Counted from the stretch's first letter, positions 1 to 8,666 are shown. The stretch: 64,000 nucleotides of DNA from Clostridiales bacterium (GCA_015056145.1 SVGY01000001.1:186001-250000), one strand, 5' to 3'. Program-made: numbers and translations. Notes: generated by a model from the sequence alone, not told the origin.

Positions 1-135
1 TTCCATTTCCTCGGAAATATCCCGGTAAAGATTCAGCGCATTCTGCTTGACAAAATCCAGCACATGGCGCATGCTGCCGGTGGAATCGATGCAAAAAACC
101 ATATCTACATTATAGGTGAGCTTATAGCCTTCCAA
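1..135 (-). CDS. VWA-domain protein (5' part only)
   Basis: The first 45 codons of a leftward gene that runs off the left edge. The start is a TTG at 135 with an AGGAGGC ribosome site at 144-150, eight bases upstream; there is no competing ATG. The translation contains DSTGSM about 17 residues in, the DxSxS core of the metal-ion-dependent adhesion site of von Willebrand factor A domains. With the VWA domain right at the N-terminus and no signal peptide, a cytoplasmic VWA protein is likely. The rest is outside the window, so partner and role cannot be judged. Confidence 0.75.
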   Translation of the reverse strand, partial: MEGYKLTYNVDMVFCIDSTGSMRHVLDFVKQNALNLYRDISEEME

Positions 136-150
136 TGCAGACAGCCTCCT

Positions 151-178
151 TTAATTACAAAACTCAACTGTAATTACA
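151..178. promoter_or_regulatory. possible operator: palindrome TGTAATTACA with a partial second copy
   Basis: Positions 169-178 read TGTAATTACA, a perfect 10-bp palindrome, and 152-159 repeat TAATTACA in direct orientation 19 bp away. They lie in the gap between the divergent VWA gene and the gene starting at 281, just upstream of the VWA ribosome site. The pattern suggests a two-site dimeric repressor target; no cognate regulator is visible nearby. AT-rich chance palindromes cannot be excluded. Confidence 0.35.
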
Positions 179-280
179 TTTCTGCACAGAGCAGTATATT
201 TCCTGCCGAAAAAAGAAGGAAAAACCACATTTGCGGACGAAGTGTATAACGTTACAATCTTTACAGAGGCAGGGATATTC

Positions 281-1231
281 GTGAAAGCCAGAAAGTTTTT
301 CGGCGTTTTGTTTACCATACTGGGGGCCATGACGGCGTTTCTTTCCATTGCTGTACTGATTTTGCCCCTCATTGCCAACGACCAGACCCGACTGGTGCTG
401 GATTCCTTCTATCAGCCTTCCGATAACCCGCTGGTGAACCTTATGAACAGTGTTCTGGCCTTCATGACTGAAAACGGAACGCTTACCCTTGCGCTGGGTG
501 CAGGATTGCTTCTGACAGGCATTCTTCTGCTTTTGAGTGCAGCAAGACTGGAGGAAGAACGGGCGGCCAAACGCCGCTCCGCACAGCGTAAGGTTCTTCC
601 TTCCAGTCAGCCGGTTCCCCAGTGGAAACCCAACAGTCAGGCATCTCAGCCGAATCCCTTTAACCTTCAGCCCCAGGAAGTTATCCCGCAGAAGACGCCT
701 GTTCCCGAGGCCGTTCCTGCAGCCTCGGCAGATGAAAAACCTCTTGCGGCGTCTGCAAAGATTCAGGAAGAAAAAGCTCCTGTTCCTATTGCCCCTCCCA
801 ACTCCTTTGCCCCAGCTGGCACAAAGGCTGATTTTTCCTCCTATCAGCGTCCCCCGGAACCCGAGTTTTCCATGCCTCCTGACGATCAGGTAACCTCATT
901 CGGCACGGCCCGCAGGGTCTCCGTTTCCGATTCTCCGGTGGTGACTCCTGCTCCTTCGATGGTTCCTGCACCGGAAGAAGATCCTCTTCCAGCAGTCACG
1001 CCCCTGTTCTCCACAGGTTTCCGGCTTCCCGAAAAGGCAACTGCACCAGCTACTGTGGCACCCGAAACAACCACAGCTGCCGAAATTGCTGTTTCCAGCC
1101 CTGCAACCCCTGCGCCTGCAGCCGCCACAATCACAATTCCTGCGGAGCCCCTGCCGGCTGCCCTTCCCCAGGAAACGCCCAAAAAGGCCCGTGTGGTTAT
1201 CAAAAGCACGATGGGCAAGCACACCTTATAA
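281..1231 (+). CDS. membrane protein with two N-terminal TM helices and a long Pro/Ala-rich tail
   Basis: A 316-aa protein of unknown function. The start chosen is GTG 281, preceded by GAGGCAGGG, rather than the in-frame GTG at 242, which has no ribosome site. Residues about 6-32 and 65-87 are hydrophobic helices separated by a short polar loop; the remaining ~220 residues are low-complexity, rich in Pro, Ala, Thr and Glu, ending in a small basic patch (KKARVVIKSTMGKHTL). This is a membrane-anchored, probably disordered tail. It is transcribed toward the duplicated terminator at 1279-1496. No enzymatic motif is visible. Confidence 0.7.
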   Translation: MKARKFFGVLFTILGAMTAFLSIAVLILPLIANDQTRLVLDSFYQPSDNPLVNLMNSVLAFMTENGTLTLALGAGLLLTGILLLLSAARLEEERAAKRRSAQRKVLPSSQPVPQWKPNSQASQPNPFNLQPQEVIPQKTPVPEAVPAASADEKPLAASAKIQEEKAPVPIAPPNSFAPAGTKADFSSYQRPPEPEFSMPPDDQVTSFGTARRVSVSDSPVVTPAPSMVPAPEEDPLPAVTPLFSTGFRLPEKATAPATVAPETTTAAEIAVSSPATPAPAAATITIPAEPLPAALPQETPKKARVVIKSTMGKHTL

Positions 1232-1278
1232 ACTACAGCATCCGGCGGTTCCATCCGCCGGTTTTTTGCACAAAAAAC

Positions 1279-1305
1279 AGCCCCGGAAAAATATTTTCCG
1301 GGGCT
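1279..1305. terminator. terminator hairpin, left copy (site 1)
   Basis: A 27-bp stem-loop with arms AGCCCCGGAAAA and TTTTCCGGGGCT. It follows the gene ending at 1231. On the minus strand it is followed by GTTTTTTG, so it can terminate the leftward SH3/Ig gene; on the plus strand its U-tract is missing because the 164-bp element starts directly after it. An identical copy lies at 1470-1496. Confidence 0.8.
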
Positions 1306-1469
1306 CAGCTTGTCGAAAAACCTCATTCTTGTCAGTCAAAGCCGCAAATCTTGCACCTTCGGTGCTCGCTGTGCTTTCTTGAAAGTGCTGCGGCACAAGG
1401 AATGTGGGCTCTGCCCACACCCGGCAGGGGGATGATCCCCCTGCACCCTGCGCATTTTTTGACAGCCAG
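1306..1469 (+). mobile_element. 164-bp terminator-hairpin-targeting repeat element, copy A
   Basis: Identical (after reversal) to 22774-22937 and one base different from 26809-26972. It begins CAGCTTGTCGAAAAA and ends TTTTTTGACAGCCAG; these ends are imperfect inverted repeats (11 of 15 positions match, core TGTC-R-AAAAA). It contains strong hairpins at 1353-1365 (GCACC-TTC-GGTGC), 1404-1418 (GTGGGC-TCT-GCCCAC) and 1424-1444 (GCAGGGGGAT-G-ATCCCCCTGC), plus a weaker one at 1374-1385. It is bracketed by identical 27-bp copies of the local terminator hairpin, as expected for a target duplication. No convincing gene is encoded. It is inferred to be a non-autonomous mobile element; no family is recognised. 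Confidence 0.8.
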
Positions 1470-1496
1470 AGCCCCGGAAAAATATTTTCCGGGGCT
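1470..1496. terminator. terminator hairpin, right copy (site 1)
   Basis: An exact 27-bp duplicate of 1279-1305. It lies after the 164-bp element and is followed by TTTGCTG on the plus strand. It sits 13 bp past the stop codon of the leftward SH3/Ig gene at 1510. Confidence 0.8.
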
Positions 1497-1509
1497 TTGC
1501 TGTATTCGG

Positions 1510-4479
1510 TTATTCGCCAGTTTCTTCGCCGGGAAGTTCTTCACCAGCGCCTTCTTCATCGGGGAGGTACTCCTCTTCGCCCTCCGTACCTTCGGTGGCG
1601 TCTTCCAGACTGCTTTCCTCAGGCACGCTTTCCGCTGCGGCGATGGTAACGGTGATCACCTCAGTGGTGAAGCTGCGGCTGGTATCCTGCGCATCGGTAA
1701 CGGTAACGCAGATTTCATAACTTCCGGCTTCCAGGGTTCCAAGGGCAGTCACCACACCGTACTCATCCACCTGGAACAGGCTGTTGTCGAAGCCTTCCAC
1801 CTCGGGCAGCGTCCACAGATAGTATCCGCTGCCACCATCGGCTGTCAGCGTCATGGTTACAAGCTGATCGGGCAGGAAGGAATAGGCTTCCAGATAACCG
1901 ATCTCCACATCCGAAACTTGCGGCTGTTCCTGCTGGGTTTGAGCGGGTGCAGATGCGATGGTGATGGTGATGTTCTCGGTGGTTCTGGTAAGGGTGGCAT
2001 CCGCTGCATCAGCGGCGGTCACGGTAATAACGTAGGTTCCATCTGCCAGGGCGGGGTCAATGGCTGTGACCACACCGCCGCTGATCTGGAAGGAATCATC
2101 GGGAGAAACCACCCAGCTGTAAGCGCCGCTGCCGCCTGCGGCAGTCAGGTTCAGCTGAACGTCAGAGCCACTCTCGAAGGTATACTCGGTATTGTAGCCG
2201 TTGATGGACAGTTTCTCCACCACCTTGAAGGTGTAGGCTGCGCCATCGGATTCGCCTGCCTTGTTCTTTGCCTTTACAGTGATGGTGTATTCACCGGCGA
2301 CGCTGGGAGTGCCGCCGAGAACGCCGGTGGCAGTATCAAGGCTCAGACCGGGGCAAAGGGTTCCTTCCACCGTCCAGGAATTGATGGGGCCTTCGGTAGC
2401 GCTGAAGGCAACACTGCCAACGGCTTCACCCACATAGAAGGTGGTCTGGGAAGGAGCGGTAACAACAGGCTTCACCTGTTCAGGCAGGATGGTGACGGTA
2501 TAATCGCCAAAGGCAACCTCACCCGCTGCATTGGAAACCTTCAGGTTGATCTTGTATTCGCCTGCGGCGGTAGGCTTGCCGGAGATCTTGCTGCCGCTGA
2601 CGGTCATGCCGGGAATATTGGCGGTAAGGGTCCAGGTGCTGGGCTCAGTACCATCGCCTACGAATTCAACGGCATAATCATAGCCCACGATATTGGTTCC
2701 GCTGGCCTTGGCCTCGTAGCTGGTATGAGCCAGAGCCACGGCGGCGGTGGCAGTGCTGGTTGCGCTGCCGCAGTAATTGCCGGTACCGGAAGCCTTTACG
2801 GTGATGGTCTTTCCGCTGTCAGCTGCGGTAATGGTGTAGGTATCGCCGGTGCCCACTTCCGTCTCGCCGGCAAACCACTTGTATTCAGCGGTTGCTCCCT
2901 CGGGAGCGGCCTTGGCGGTCAGGGTGGAGCCGGTGCCGTTCTTATATACGGGCTGTGCATCGCCGTTGATGGTTACACCGGTGAGCTGGGTTCTGTTGCT
3001 TACAGCCTCGGTGGATGCGGTGGCCTCGCCGGTGTAATTGCCGGTGCCAACGACCCGCAGCTGAATGATGCAGCCATCATAATCGCTTACCACAGTAAGG
3101 GTGGGATCGGTGATGGTCTTGACCACGGTGGAGCCATTCATAACGTTCCACACATAGGCTACGGTGGCGGTGCTGGGCACGAGCTGTGCGCTGAGCTTAT
3201 CGCCCACATTGGGAGCGCTGCCTGCGCTGCTGGTCTCGTTGACGATCACGACGCTGGAGACAGTGCCCTTTTCCAGCACGGCGGAAGTCTCAACGGTAAC
3301 TTCGGAGCCTTCAAATGCGCCGCTGCCCTTCACCGTCAGCTTTACGGGATAGCCCTTGTCAGCCTCGGATACGGTGTAGGCATTACCGGTATAGGTCTTG
3401 CCGTTCACTTCCCAGGTGCAGTTATAGGTAGCATCGGCAGGATCCACAGTGGGAGTCAGCTTGTCGCCGATGACGGGGCTCAGGTTATCCAGCGTTACAC
3501 CGTTGAGGATACGGCTGTTCTCCACCTTGCTGGTGTAGCCGCTCACGGCGGTGCCGGTATAGCTGCCCCGGCCGGTTACCTTCAGCTGCAGGGTGCAGCC
3601 TGCATCGGAAGCGGTAACGGTATAGGAAGCGTTGGTACCCACCACGGAAACGTTTCCGTCTGCATCCTTGCGCATCCATTCGTAAGTAACGGTTGCAGCA
3701 GAAGGATCAACGGTGCGGATTGCCAGAATGTTGCCGATGACGGGTTTCATATTGTTGATGGTTACAGCGCTGATGCTGTTGTTCTGATTATAGATCAGGA
3801 ACTCATTCATCATATAGCCCACACGGCTGCCGATCTGGATATAATCCCATACAGCGCCCTTCTTGAGAACCTTCACAGGGGTGCCCACGCTGTAGGTACC
3901 GATCTTGGAGTAGGACTTGCTGGGGCCAGTGCGGAGGCGCACGCCGTAGCCGTTGCCACTCCAGATAACTGCATCGCCCTCATAGGTGGGGGTGGTGGTA
4001 CCATCCTTGCTGAGGAACTCGGTCATCATGTAGCCGGTGGTACCGTTGATGGCAATGCGGCACCAATAGTTACCGGATTGCAGGATCTGAGCCCGGGTAC
4101 CCACGGGGTATTTTCCGATGACACTGTAGCTGGTGCTGGGGCCCCTGCGCAGGCGAACACCATAGCCGTTACCGCTGATAACGGTAGCGTTGGTGGAGCC
4201 GGAAACAGTACCGCCAACGCTGAGAAAATCAGCGTACATATAGCCCTGGCGGCCGTCAGGAGTCTGCACTTTGTACCAGTTGCCGGTGGAACCCAGCAGC
4301 TTGATCTCCGTGCCGGTGTAGTAGCTTGCAATGGTGGTTGCATTAAAGGATGCGCCGGAGCGAAGGCGAAGCCATCCCCCCACTACGGTTGCATACTGCG
4401 TTGAGGCCTGGGCGCTCATAACAGGTAAAAGACCGATGAGCAAAACCGCCACAAGCAGAGTGGCTATGCATCGTTTCAT
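1510..4479 (-). CDS. secreted SH3 / bacterial Ig-like repeat protein
   Basis: A 989-aa exported protein. Residues 1-26 form a signal peptide (MKRCIATLLVAVLLIGLLPVMSAQA). Three bacterial SH3 domains follow (about 26-230; repeated G-x-x-LRxG/RLRxGPSxSYSxIG and GYMxxEFL signatures). Then come about four modules with repeated V-x-GDKL, ATVxYxW and GTGNYTGxA motifs, followed by cadherin/He-PIG-like Ig domains (GxPTxAGEYxIxVxxxN), and a very acidic C-terminal tail. No LPxTG or choline-binding motif is present, so wall attachment is probably non-covalent through SH3. The start is the ATG at 4479 behind GGAGGG. A likely role is cell-wall or surface binding; the substrate is unknown. A second, smaller SH3 protein lies at 23713-24660. 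Confidence 0.85.
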   Translation of the reverse strand: MKRCIATLLVAVLLIGLLPVMSAQASTQYATVVGGWLRLRSGASFNATTIASYYTGTEIKLLGSTGNWYKVQTPDGRQGYMYADFLSVGGTVSGSTNATVISGNGYGVRLRRGPSTSYSVIGKYPVGTRAQILQSGNYWCRIAINGTTGYMMTEFLSKDGTTTPTYEGDAVIWSGNGYGVRLRTGPSKSYSKIGTYSVGTPVKVLKKGAVWDYIQIGSRVGYMMNEFLIYNQNNSISAVTINNMKPVIGNILAIRTVDPSAATVTYEWMRKDADGNVSVVGTNASYTVTASDAGCTLQLKVTGRGSYTGTAVSGYTSKVENSRILNGVTLDNLSPVIGDKLTPTVDPADATYNCTWEVNGKTYTGNAYTVSEADKGYPVKLTVKGSGAFEGSEVTVETSAVLEKGTVSSVVIVNETSSAGSAPNVGDKLSAQLVPSTATVAYVWNVMNGSTVVKTITDPTLTVVSDYDGCIIQLRVVGTGNYTGEATASTEAVSNRTQLTGVTINGDAQPVYKNGTGSTLTAKAAPEGATAEYKWFAGETEVGTGDTYTITAADSGKTITVKASGTGNYCGSATSTATAAVALAHTSYEAKASGTNIVGYDYAVEFVGDGTEPSTWTLTANIPGMTVSGSKISGKPTAAGEYKINLKVSNAAGEVAFGDYTVTILPEQVKPVVTAPSQTTFYVGEAVGSVAFSATEGPINSWTVEGTLCPGLSLDTATGVLGGTPSVAGEYTITVKAKNKAGESDGAAYTFKVVEKLSINGYNTEYTFESGSDVQLNLTAAGGSGAYSWVVSPDDSFQISGGVVTAIDPALADGTYVITVTAADAADATLTRTTENITITIASAPAQTQQEQPQVSDVEIGYLEAYSFLPDQLVTMTLTADGGSGYYLWTLPEVEGFDNSLFQVDEYGVVTALGTLEAGSYEICVTVTDAQDTSRSFTTEVITVTIAAAESVPEESSLEDATEGTEGEEEYLPDEEGAGEELPGEETGE

Positions 4480-4569
4480 GTTGATATCCCTCCGTTTTTC
4501 CGGACAAAGCCGGGGGTTTTCATTTATACAACGTTCATCCGGCGGTTATTCTTCCCAGCCGTGTAAATT

Positions 4570-4598
4570 ATTGTACATTTTTTCTGTGCCTTTGTAAA
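4570..4598 (-). promoter_or_regulatory. sigma-A-type promoter for the SH3/Ig gene
   Basis: On the minus strand, TTTACA (4598-4593) and TACAAT (4575-4570) are separated by 17 bp, about 90 bp upstream of the ATG at 4479. The spacing is ideal and each box has one mismatch to consensus. Confidence 0.55.
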
Positions 4599-4733
4599 GC
4601 ACGGACAAGTATAAGGAAACTGTCGCATTACATCAGAAAAGCACATTCCCGCCCCTGCTGTGCCACGGGTCGTGGCTGAGGGACGGGAGAGACACGATAT
4701 ATGGAATTTCTAAAAAAGTGTTACGAAATGTTG

Positions 4734-5189
4734 TCAAGCCTTCTGTGTAAAGCTGGTATGGCAGCATTTGCAAGTGACTGTGACCACGCCTCTGCCCCGG
4801 GGCAGACGAAGACGGGTCTTACAGCAGGGGCAGCGGAAATACTTGTACTGCTTGCGATTTTTGAACCGGTTGACGGCCTGACGCCAGCTGGTTTTGAGCC
4901 GTTCCCAAAAGGAGACAAACCGCCTTTCCTCCTCCTGCCGCTTGGGCAGATTGCGGCTGAACATGCGGAAAATGCAGAAAAAGTAGCTGGCATATCCGCA
5001 AATAGTTAAAACAAGGACCAGTATGGCCAAGAATCCTCTTCCGGTTTTCACCGCAGCGCTGCTGAGCAACGAGCCTATCAAATTCAGCGCAAGGCCAAAC
5101 CAAAGCAAGGCAACACAAAACCGATCGGGACCATTGCGCCCCAGCATAAAATTCCTGAGACCCTGTTTGATTCTTTCCCAAAACGACAT
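4734..5189 (-). CDS. two-TM zinc-ribbon protein
   Basis: A 151-aa protein with two hydrophobic helices (about 24-46 and 53-75), a basic linker, and a C-terminal zinc ribbon built from CPCC (about 120-123) and CKCC (about 140-143). The start ATG 5189 has GGAGG nine bases upstream. It is the last gene of the leftward chaperone cluster, 19 bp after the J-protein stop, so it is probably cotranscribed with dnaK. The fold suggests nucleic-acid or protein binding at the membrane; function is unknown. The cysteine pairs parallel the Cys-rich tail of the neighbouring J protein. Confidence 0.75.
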   Translation of the reverse strand: MSFWERIKQGLRNFMLGRNGPDRFCVALLWFGLALNLIGSLLSSAAVKTGRGFLAILVLVLTICGYASYFFCIFRMFSRNLPKRQEEERRFVSFWERLKTSWRQAVNRFKNRKQYKYFRCPCCKTRLRLPRGRGVVTVTCKCCHTSFTQKA

Positions 5190-5208
5190 AATCGATATCC
5201 TCCAAAAA

Positions 5209-6012
5209 TCAGCATCTGCAACAGCAGCAGCAATTCAGCAAAAGATTCATCATCAGGCAGCTGACACAGGGATCGGAGCAGCACAGAGAGGAAAACCCGC
5301 CTGCTGCGCTTTGCTGCTGATATCCATAACCCGTGGAATTGATCTGGGCAAGCAGTTCCCGGAAAGCAGGTTCATCCGGAGCCATGTTGACCGCCTTCCG
5401 GGCATCATCAAGGGCCCGTATGCGGTTCCCCATGCCCATGTTCGCTTTGGCGCTCCAATAGTACCATGCCGCCCTGCGATTATGCACGGTTTCCAGGTTG
5501 CGGAGCGCATCCTGATATCTGCCGCTGAGCACTGCGCTGGAGGCGGTACGCAACTCCGGATCATTTTCCCGGTAATCGGTGGTCTGGTACTGCCGCCGCT
5601 GCCCGCCGAACATGGAGCCAAAGCCGAAGGGATCGAAACCTCCAAAGGGATCACCGCTGCTGCCATAACCCTGCTGTCCATAGCCGCCATACTGCTGATA
5701 TCCACCATAGCCGGACGAGCCGTTGTAGCTGCGCTGGTTGTTTCCGTAGGGACTGCTGTAGCCGCCATAAGAACTGCCCGGGCCATACCCATTGTAGCCG
5801 CCCGTACTGCTGTAACCCTGGCTGCCGGACTGGTTCTTATGCTTGATCAGAATATTATAGGCCTCATTGATCTCCTTCATTTTGGCCTCTGCCTCAGCGG
5901 AACCGCCATTGAGGTCGGGATGATACTTCTTGGCCAGCTTGCGGTAAGCGGACTTTATCTCATCGTCAGATGCACCCGGCGATATGCCCAGCACCTGATA
6001 GGGATCCTTCAT
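5209..6012 (-). CDS. J-domain protein with FUS-like Gly/Tyr/Ser linker and Cys-rich tail
   Basis: A 267-aa DnaJ-family cochaperone. Residues 1-60 are a J domain ([20 protein letters not shown], then YHPDLNG with the HPD triad that activates DnaK ATPase). Residues about 60-145 are low-complexity, with repeated GYGG/SYNG/QGYG motifs and then [19 protein letters not shown]-like helical region follows (about 155-230). The protein ends [11 protein letters not shown]...NCCCCCRC, with nine Cys in the last 26 residues. There is no DnaJ-type central zinc-finger domain. The start ATG overlaps the upstream DUF5685 stop by 4 bp (ATGA), implying translational coupling. Confidence 0.85.
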   Translation of the reverse strand: MKDPYQVLGISPGASDDEIKSAYRKLAKKYHPDLNGGSAEAEAKMKEINEAYNILIKHKNQSGSQGYSSTGGYNGYGPGSSYGGYSSPYGNNQRSYNGSSGYGGYQQYGGYGQQGYGSSGDPFGGFDPFGFGSMFGGQRRQYQTTDYRENDPELRTASSAVLSGRYQDALRNLETVHNRRAAWYYWSAKANMGMGNRIRALDDARKAVNMAPDEPAFRELLAQINSTGYGYQQQSAAGGFSSLCCSDPCVSCLMMNLLLNCCCCCRC

Positions 6013-6863
6013 TCCTTGTGCCTCCCCTGCTTCTTCTGCAATGGCTTGTCCTGCGCATGCTTCATGCGGTATCTTGTCCAGCAGCCTGCATAAAGAATGT
6101 TTCTCAAAATCTCCATATCATTGACCAGCGGAAGAGTTTCAAACTCCTGGGCGCATTCGCCGATCATCCACCGGAGGCTGTCCAGCATCAGCGTTTCATA
6201 ATCGGCTTGTTTGCTGAGGTCCTTCAGCGGATTATAGCGTCCTTTACGGCAGTCCTTTTCCAGATCGTCATATGCATCCATGATATAGATAAACCTGCCA
6301 AGGCCTTCGCCCATATGCTGAAGAGTATCCGCCCATTCATCCTCCCGCCAGCGGTACACAATGCCCAGCATCCTGCCGGAGAGATTTGCCAGACGGTCCG
6401 GCTCCAGTACGCCGTTTTTTTCAATGCGGCCGATTTCTGCAAGGCATTCTTCCACCGCATTACATTTCGACCCGTGGGCCTGTTTTACCTTCTCATAGGC
6501 TTTCTTAAGCGCCGCTGCACCCTGCCGCCCTGCAAAACTTCCTTCGTCCTGCCAGTCATCCCTGCATTTATGGTAAGCAAGCAGCAGGTTCATGTCCGCA
6601 CAGTATGCAGCCAGTTCGTTATCAATATAGCTATGGGCACGGAACGGATGGGGAGCGCAGCATTCCCTGCCCCGGGTTTCTTCCGGTTCGTAAAGGGAGG
6701 AAAGCAGCAAATAAAGAAAGGTGAGATCGTAGCTGAGCGTAAGTCGGGAAAGACTTCCGTGCCGGATGCGCAGTTGCCGGCACAGCCCGCAGTAAAAAGC
6801 CCTGTATCTTTCCTGCGCCTCTTTGGAAAGCCCGTCCTTTGCAACGGTCACATATCCAAACAT
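6009..6863 (-). CDS. DUF5685 family protein
   Basis: A 284-aa protein beginning [20 protein letters not shown] followed by [12 protein letters not shown], the N-terminal signature I associate with DUF5685. It is mostly helical, with conserved-looking Cys, Asp and Tyr positions ([30 protein letters not shown]). The family has no established function that I know of. Here it lies between dnaK (24 bp upstream) and the J protein (4-bp overlap), so a role in the same chaperone system, for instance as client or adaptor, is an inference from position. Confidence 0.75.
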   Translation of the reverse strand: MFGYVTVAKDGLSKEAQERYRAFYCGLCRQLRIRHGSLSRLTLSYDLTFLYLLLSSLYEPEETRGRECCAPHPFRAHSYIDNELAAYCADMNLLLAYHKCRDDWQDEGSFAGRQGAAALKKAYEKVKQAHGSKCNAVEECLAEIGRIEKNGVLEPDRLANLSGRMLGIVYRWREDEWADTLQHMGEGLGRFIYIMDAYDDLEKDCRKGRYNPLKDLSKQADYETLMLDSLRWMIGECAQEFETLPLVNDMEILRNILYAGCWTRYRMKHAQDKPLQKKQGRHKE

Positions 6864-6887
6864 GCTGCGCCTCCTCTTATAGGGAAT

Positions 6888-8666
6888 TTATCCTCTGTAA
6901 TCCGAATCGGTAAAATCGGCATCCATGGCGCCGTCGGATTCATCCGCCCCGTGGTTTTGCACATGGCGGCCCATGGATTCCAGCGCACGGGTCATTTCTG
7001 CCATGCAGCGGTGGATCTCGTCGTCATTCTTTCCATCCATGGCCTTTTTCAGATTGCGGCGCATCCCCTCCAGGCGCTCTCTGTCCTGGCGGCTCAGGTT
7101 TTTCTGAATGGCCCTGCTATCATTCATAAGCTGTTCCGCATCGTTGCGCAGCTCTGCGGATTGCTTGCGCTGCTTGTCTTCAGCTGCATAACGCTGGGCT
7201 TCCCGCACGGCCTTGTCTATCTCTGCATCGGACATATTGGAGGAATGGGTCAGGGTGATTTCCTGATGCTTGCCGGTACCCAGGTCTCTGGCAGATACAT
7301 TCACAATTCCGTTTGCATCAATGGAAAAAGTCACTTCGATCTGCGGCACTCCACGAAGCGCCCTGCGAATGCCGCTCAAGCGAAAACGTCCGAGGGTCTT
7401 GTTACAGCTGGCGATCTCCCGCTCACCCTGCAACACATGCACATCCACCGAGGTCTGAAAATTGGCGGCGGTGGTAAAAATCTGGCTGCGCTGCACGGGT
7501 ATACTGGTGTTGCGGTCAATAATCCGGGAGAAAACATCTCCCATGGTTTCAATGCCAAGGGAAAGGGGCGTTACATCCAAAAGAAGCAGGCCCGTCACCT
7601 GACCTGCCAAAACGCCGCCCTGCAGGCAGGCGCCCATGGCAACGCATTCGTCAGGATTAATATCCCTGCTGGGATCCTTGCCCGTAAACTGCTTTACCGC
7701 CTTTTGCACAGCAGGAATACGGGTGGAGCCGCCCACCAGCAGCACCCGGGAAAGCTGGGCGGGAGTCAGACCGGCATCGCTGAGGGCCTGCTTGGCGGGG
7801 CCCATGGTAGCCTCCACCAGATGAGCGGTAAGCTGGTCGAATTTTGCCCTGGTCAGGGTCGTTTCCATGTGCTTGGCTCCATCGGGCCCGGAGGCCAGGA
7901 AAGGCAGGCTGATGACCGTGCTCATGGCAGAACTCAGCTCAATCTTTGCCTTTTCTGCCGCTTCCCGGATGCGGTTCATTGCGGCGGGCTCCCGGGTAAG
8001 ATCGATGCCCTCCTGCCTGAGGAATTCATCCACCAGCCAGGAAGAAATGCAGTTGTCAAAATCATCGCCGCCCAGGCGATTATTGCCGGCGGTAGCCAAC
8101 ACCTCGATCATATCATTCTGCACATCCAGAACGCTTACGTCAAAGGTGCCTCCGCCCAGATCGTATACCATAATTTTCTGCGCTGCCCCTTTATCCATGC
8201 CGTAGGCAAGGGCGGCAGCGGTGGGTTCGTTGATGATGCGCAGCACATTGATGCCAGCAATACGGCCGGCATCCTTGGTGGCCTGACGCTGACTGTCGCT
8301 GAAATAGGCCGGCACGGTGATCACCGCATCCGTCACACTTTCGCCAAGGTAAGCCTCTGCATCCGCTTTGAGCTTCTGGAGGATCATGGCGGAAATTTCC
8401 TGAGGGGTATAACTCTTTCCGTCGATCTTTACCCGGTTATCCGTGCCCATATCACGTTTGATGGAAAACACGGTACGCTGGCTGTTGGTCACTGCCTGTC
8501 GCTTGGCGGCAGCGCCCACCACCCGCTCGCCATTTTTCAAAAAAGCCACTACGGAAGGCGTTGTTCTGCCACCCTCTGCGTTAGGAATAATAACGGGTTC
8601 ACCATTTTCCATATATGCTACGCAGGAATTGGTGGTACCCAAATCAATACCTACCATTTTTCCCAT
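6888..8666 (-). CDS. dnaK: Hsp70 chaperone DnaK
   Basis: A 592-aa Hsp70 ATPase that binds exposed hydrophobic segments and is driven by J proteins. The sequence opens [18 protein letters not shown] (ATP phosphate-1 motif) and includes [24 protein letters not shown], and [12 protein letters not shown], then a substrate-binding domain ([14 protein letters not shown]) and a helical lid ending in an acidic [12 protein letters not shown] place the start at ATG 8666, seven bases after GGAGGTG, not at the ATG five codons upstream. No grpE, hrcA or CIRCE repeat is adjacent; its partners here are DUF5685 and an unusual J protein, so this may be a secondary or specialised DnaK. Confidence 0.92.
   Translation of the reverse strand: MGKMVGIDLGTTNSCVAYMENGEPVIIPNAEGGRTTPSVVAFLKNGERVVGAAAKRQAVTNSQRTVFSIKRDMGTDNRVKIDGKSYTPQEISAMILQKLKADAEAYLGESVTDAVITVPAYFSDSQRQATKDAGRIAGINVLRIINEPTAAALAYGMDKGAAQKIMVYDLGGGTFDVSVLDVQNDMIEVLATAGNNRLGGDDFDNCISSWLVDEFLRQEGIDLTREPAAMNRIREAAEKAKIELSSAMSTVISLPFLASGPDGAKHMETTLTRAKFDQLTAHLVEATMGPAKQALSDAGLTPAQLSRVLLVGGSTRIPAVQKAVKQFTGKDPSRDINPDECVAMGACLQGGVLAGQVTGLLLLDVTPLSLGIETMGDVFSRIIDRNTSIPVQRSQIFTTAANFQTSVDVHVLQGEREIASCNKTLGRFRLSGIRRALRGVPQIEVTFSIDANGIVNVSARDLGTGKHQEITLTHSSNMSDAEIDKAVREAQRYAAEDKQRKQSAELRNDAEQLMNDSRAIQKNLSRQDRERLEGMRRNLKKAMDGKNDDEIHRCMAEMTRALESMGRHVQNHGADESDGAMDADFTDSDYRG

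Noticed and set aside
1310..1470. Short peptide-coding frames inside the 164-bp element, open on both strands
   Set aside because: They have no ribosome site, run into flanking DNA, and the same peptide would recur wherever the element lies. They are likely a source of spurious hypothetical proteins, not genes.
1279..1496. Reading the three repeats as a CRISPR array or as REP sequences
   Set aside because: There are no regular short repeats with spacers; the copies are 4-21 kb apart, 164 bp long, and flanked by locus-specific hairpin duplications.
1351..4404. A 1017-codon open frame on the plus strand opposite the SH3/Ig gene
   Set aside because: It is antisense to a clear secreted multi-domain protein, has no ribosome site, and its product is a low-complexity Gly/His/Ala string. 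Codon bias with G/C at third positions keeps the complementary frame open.
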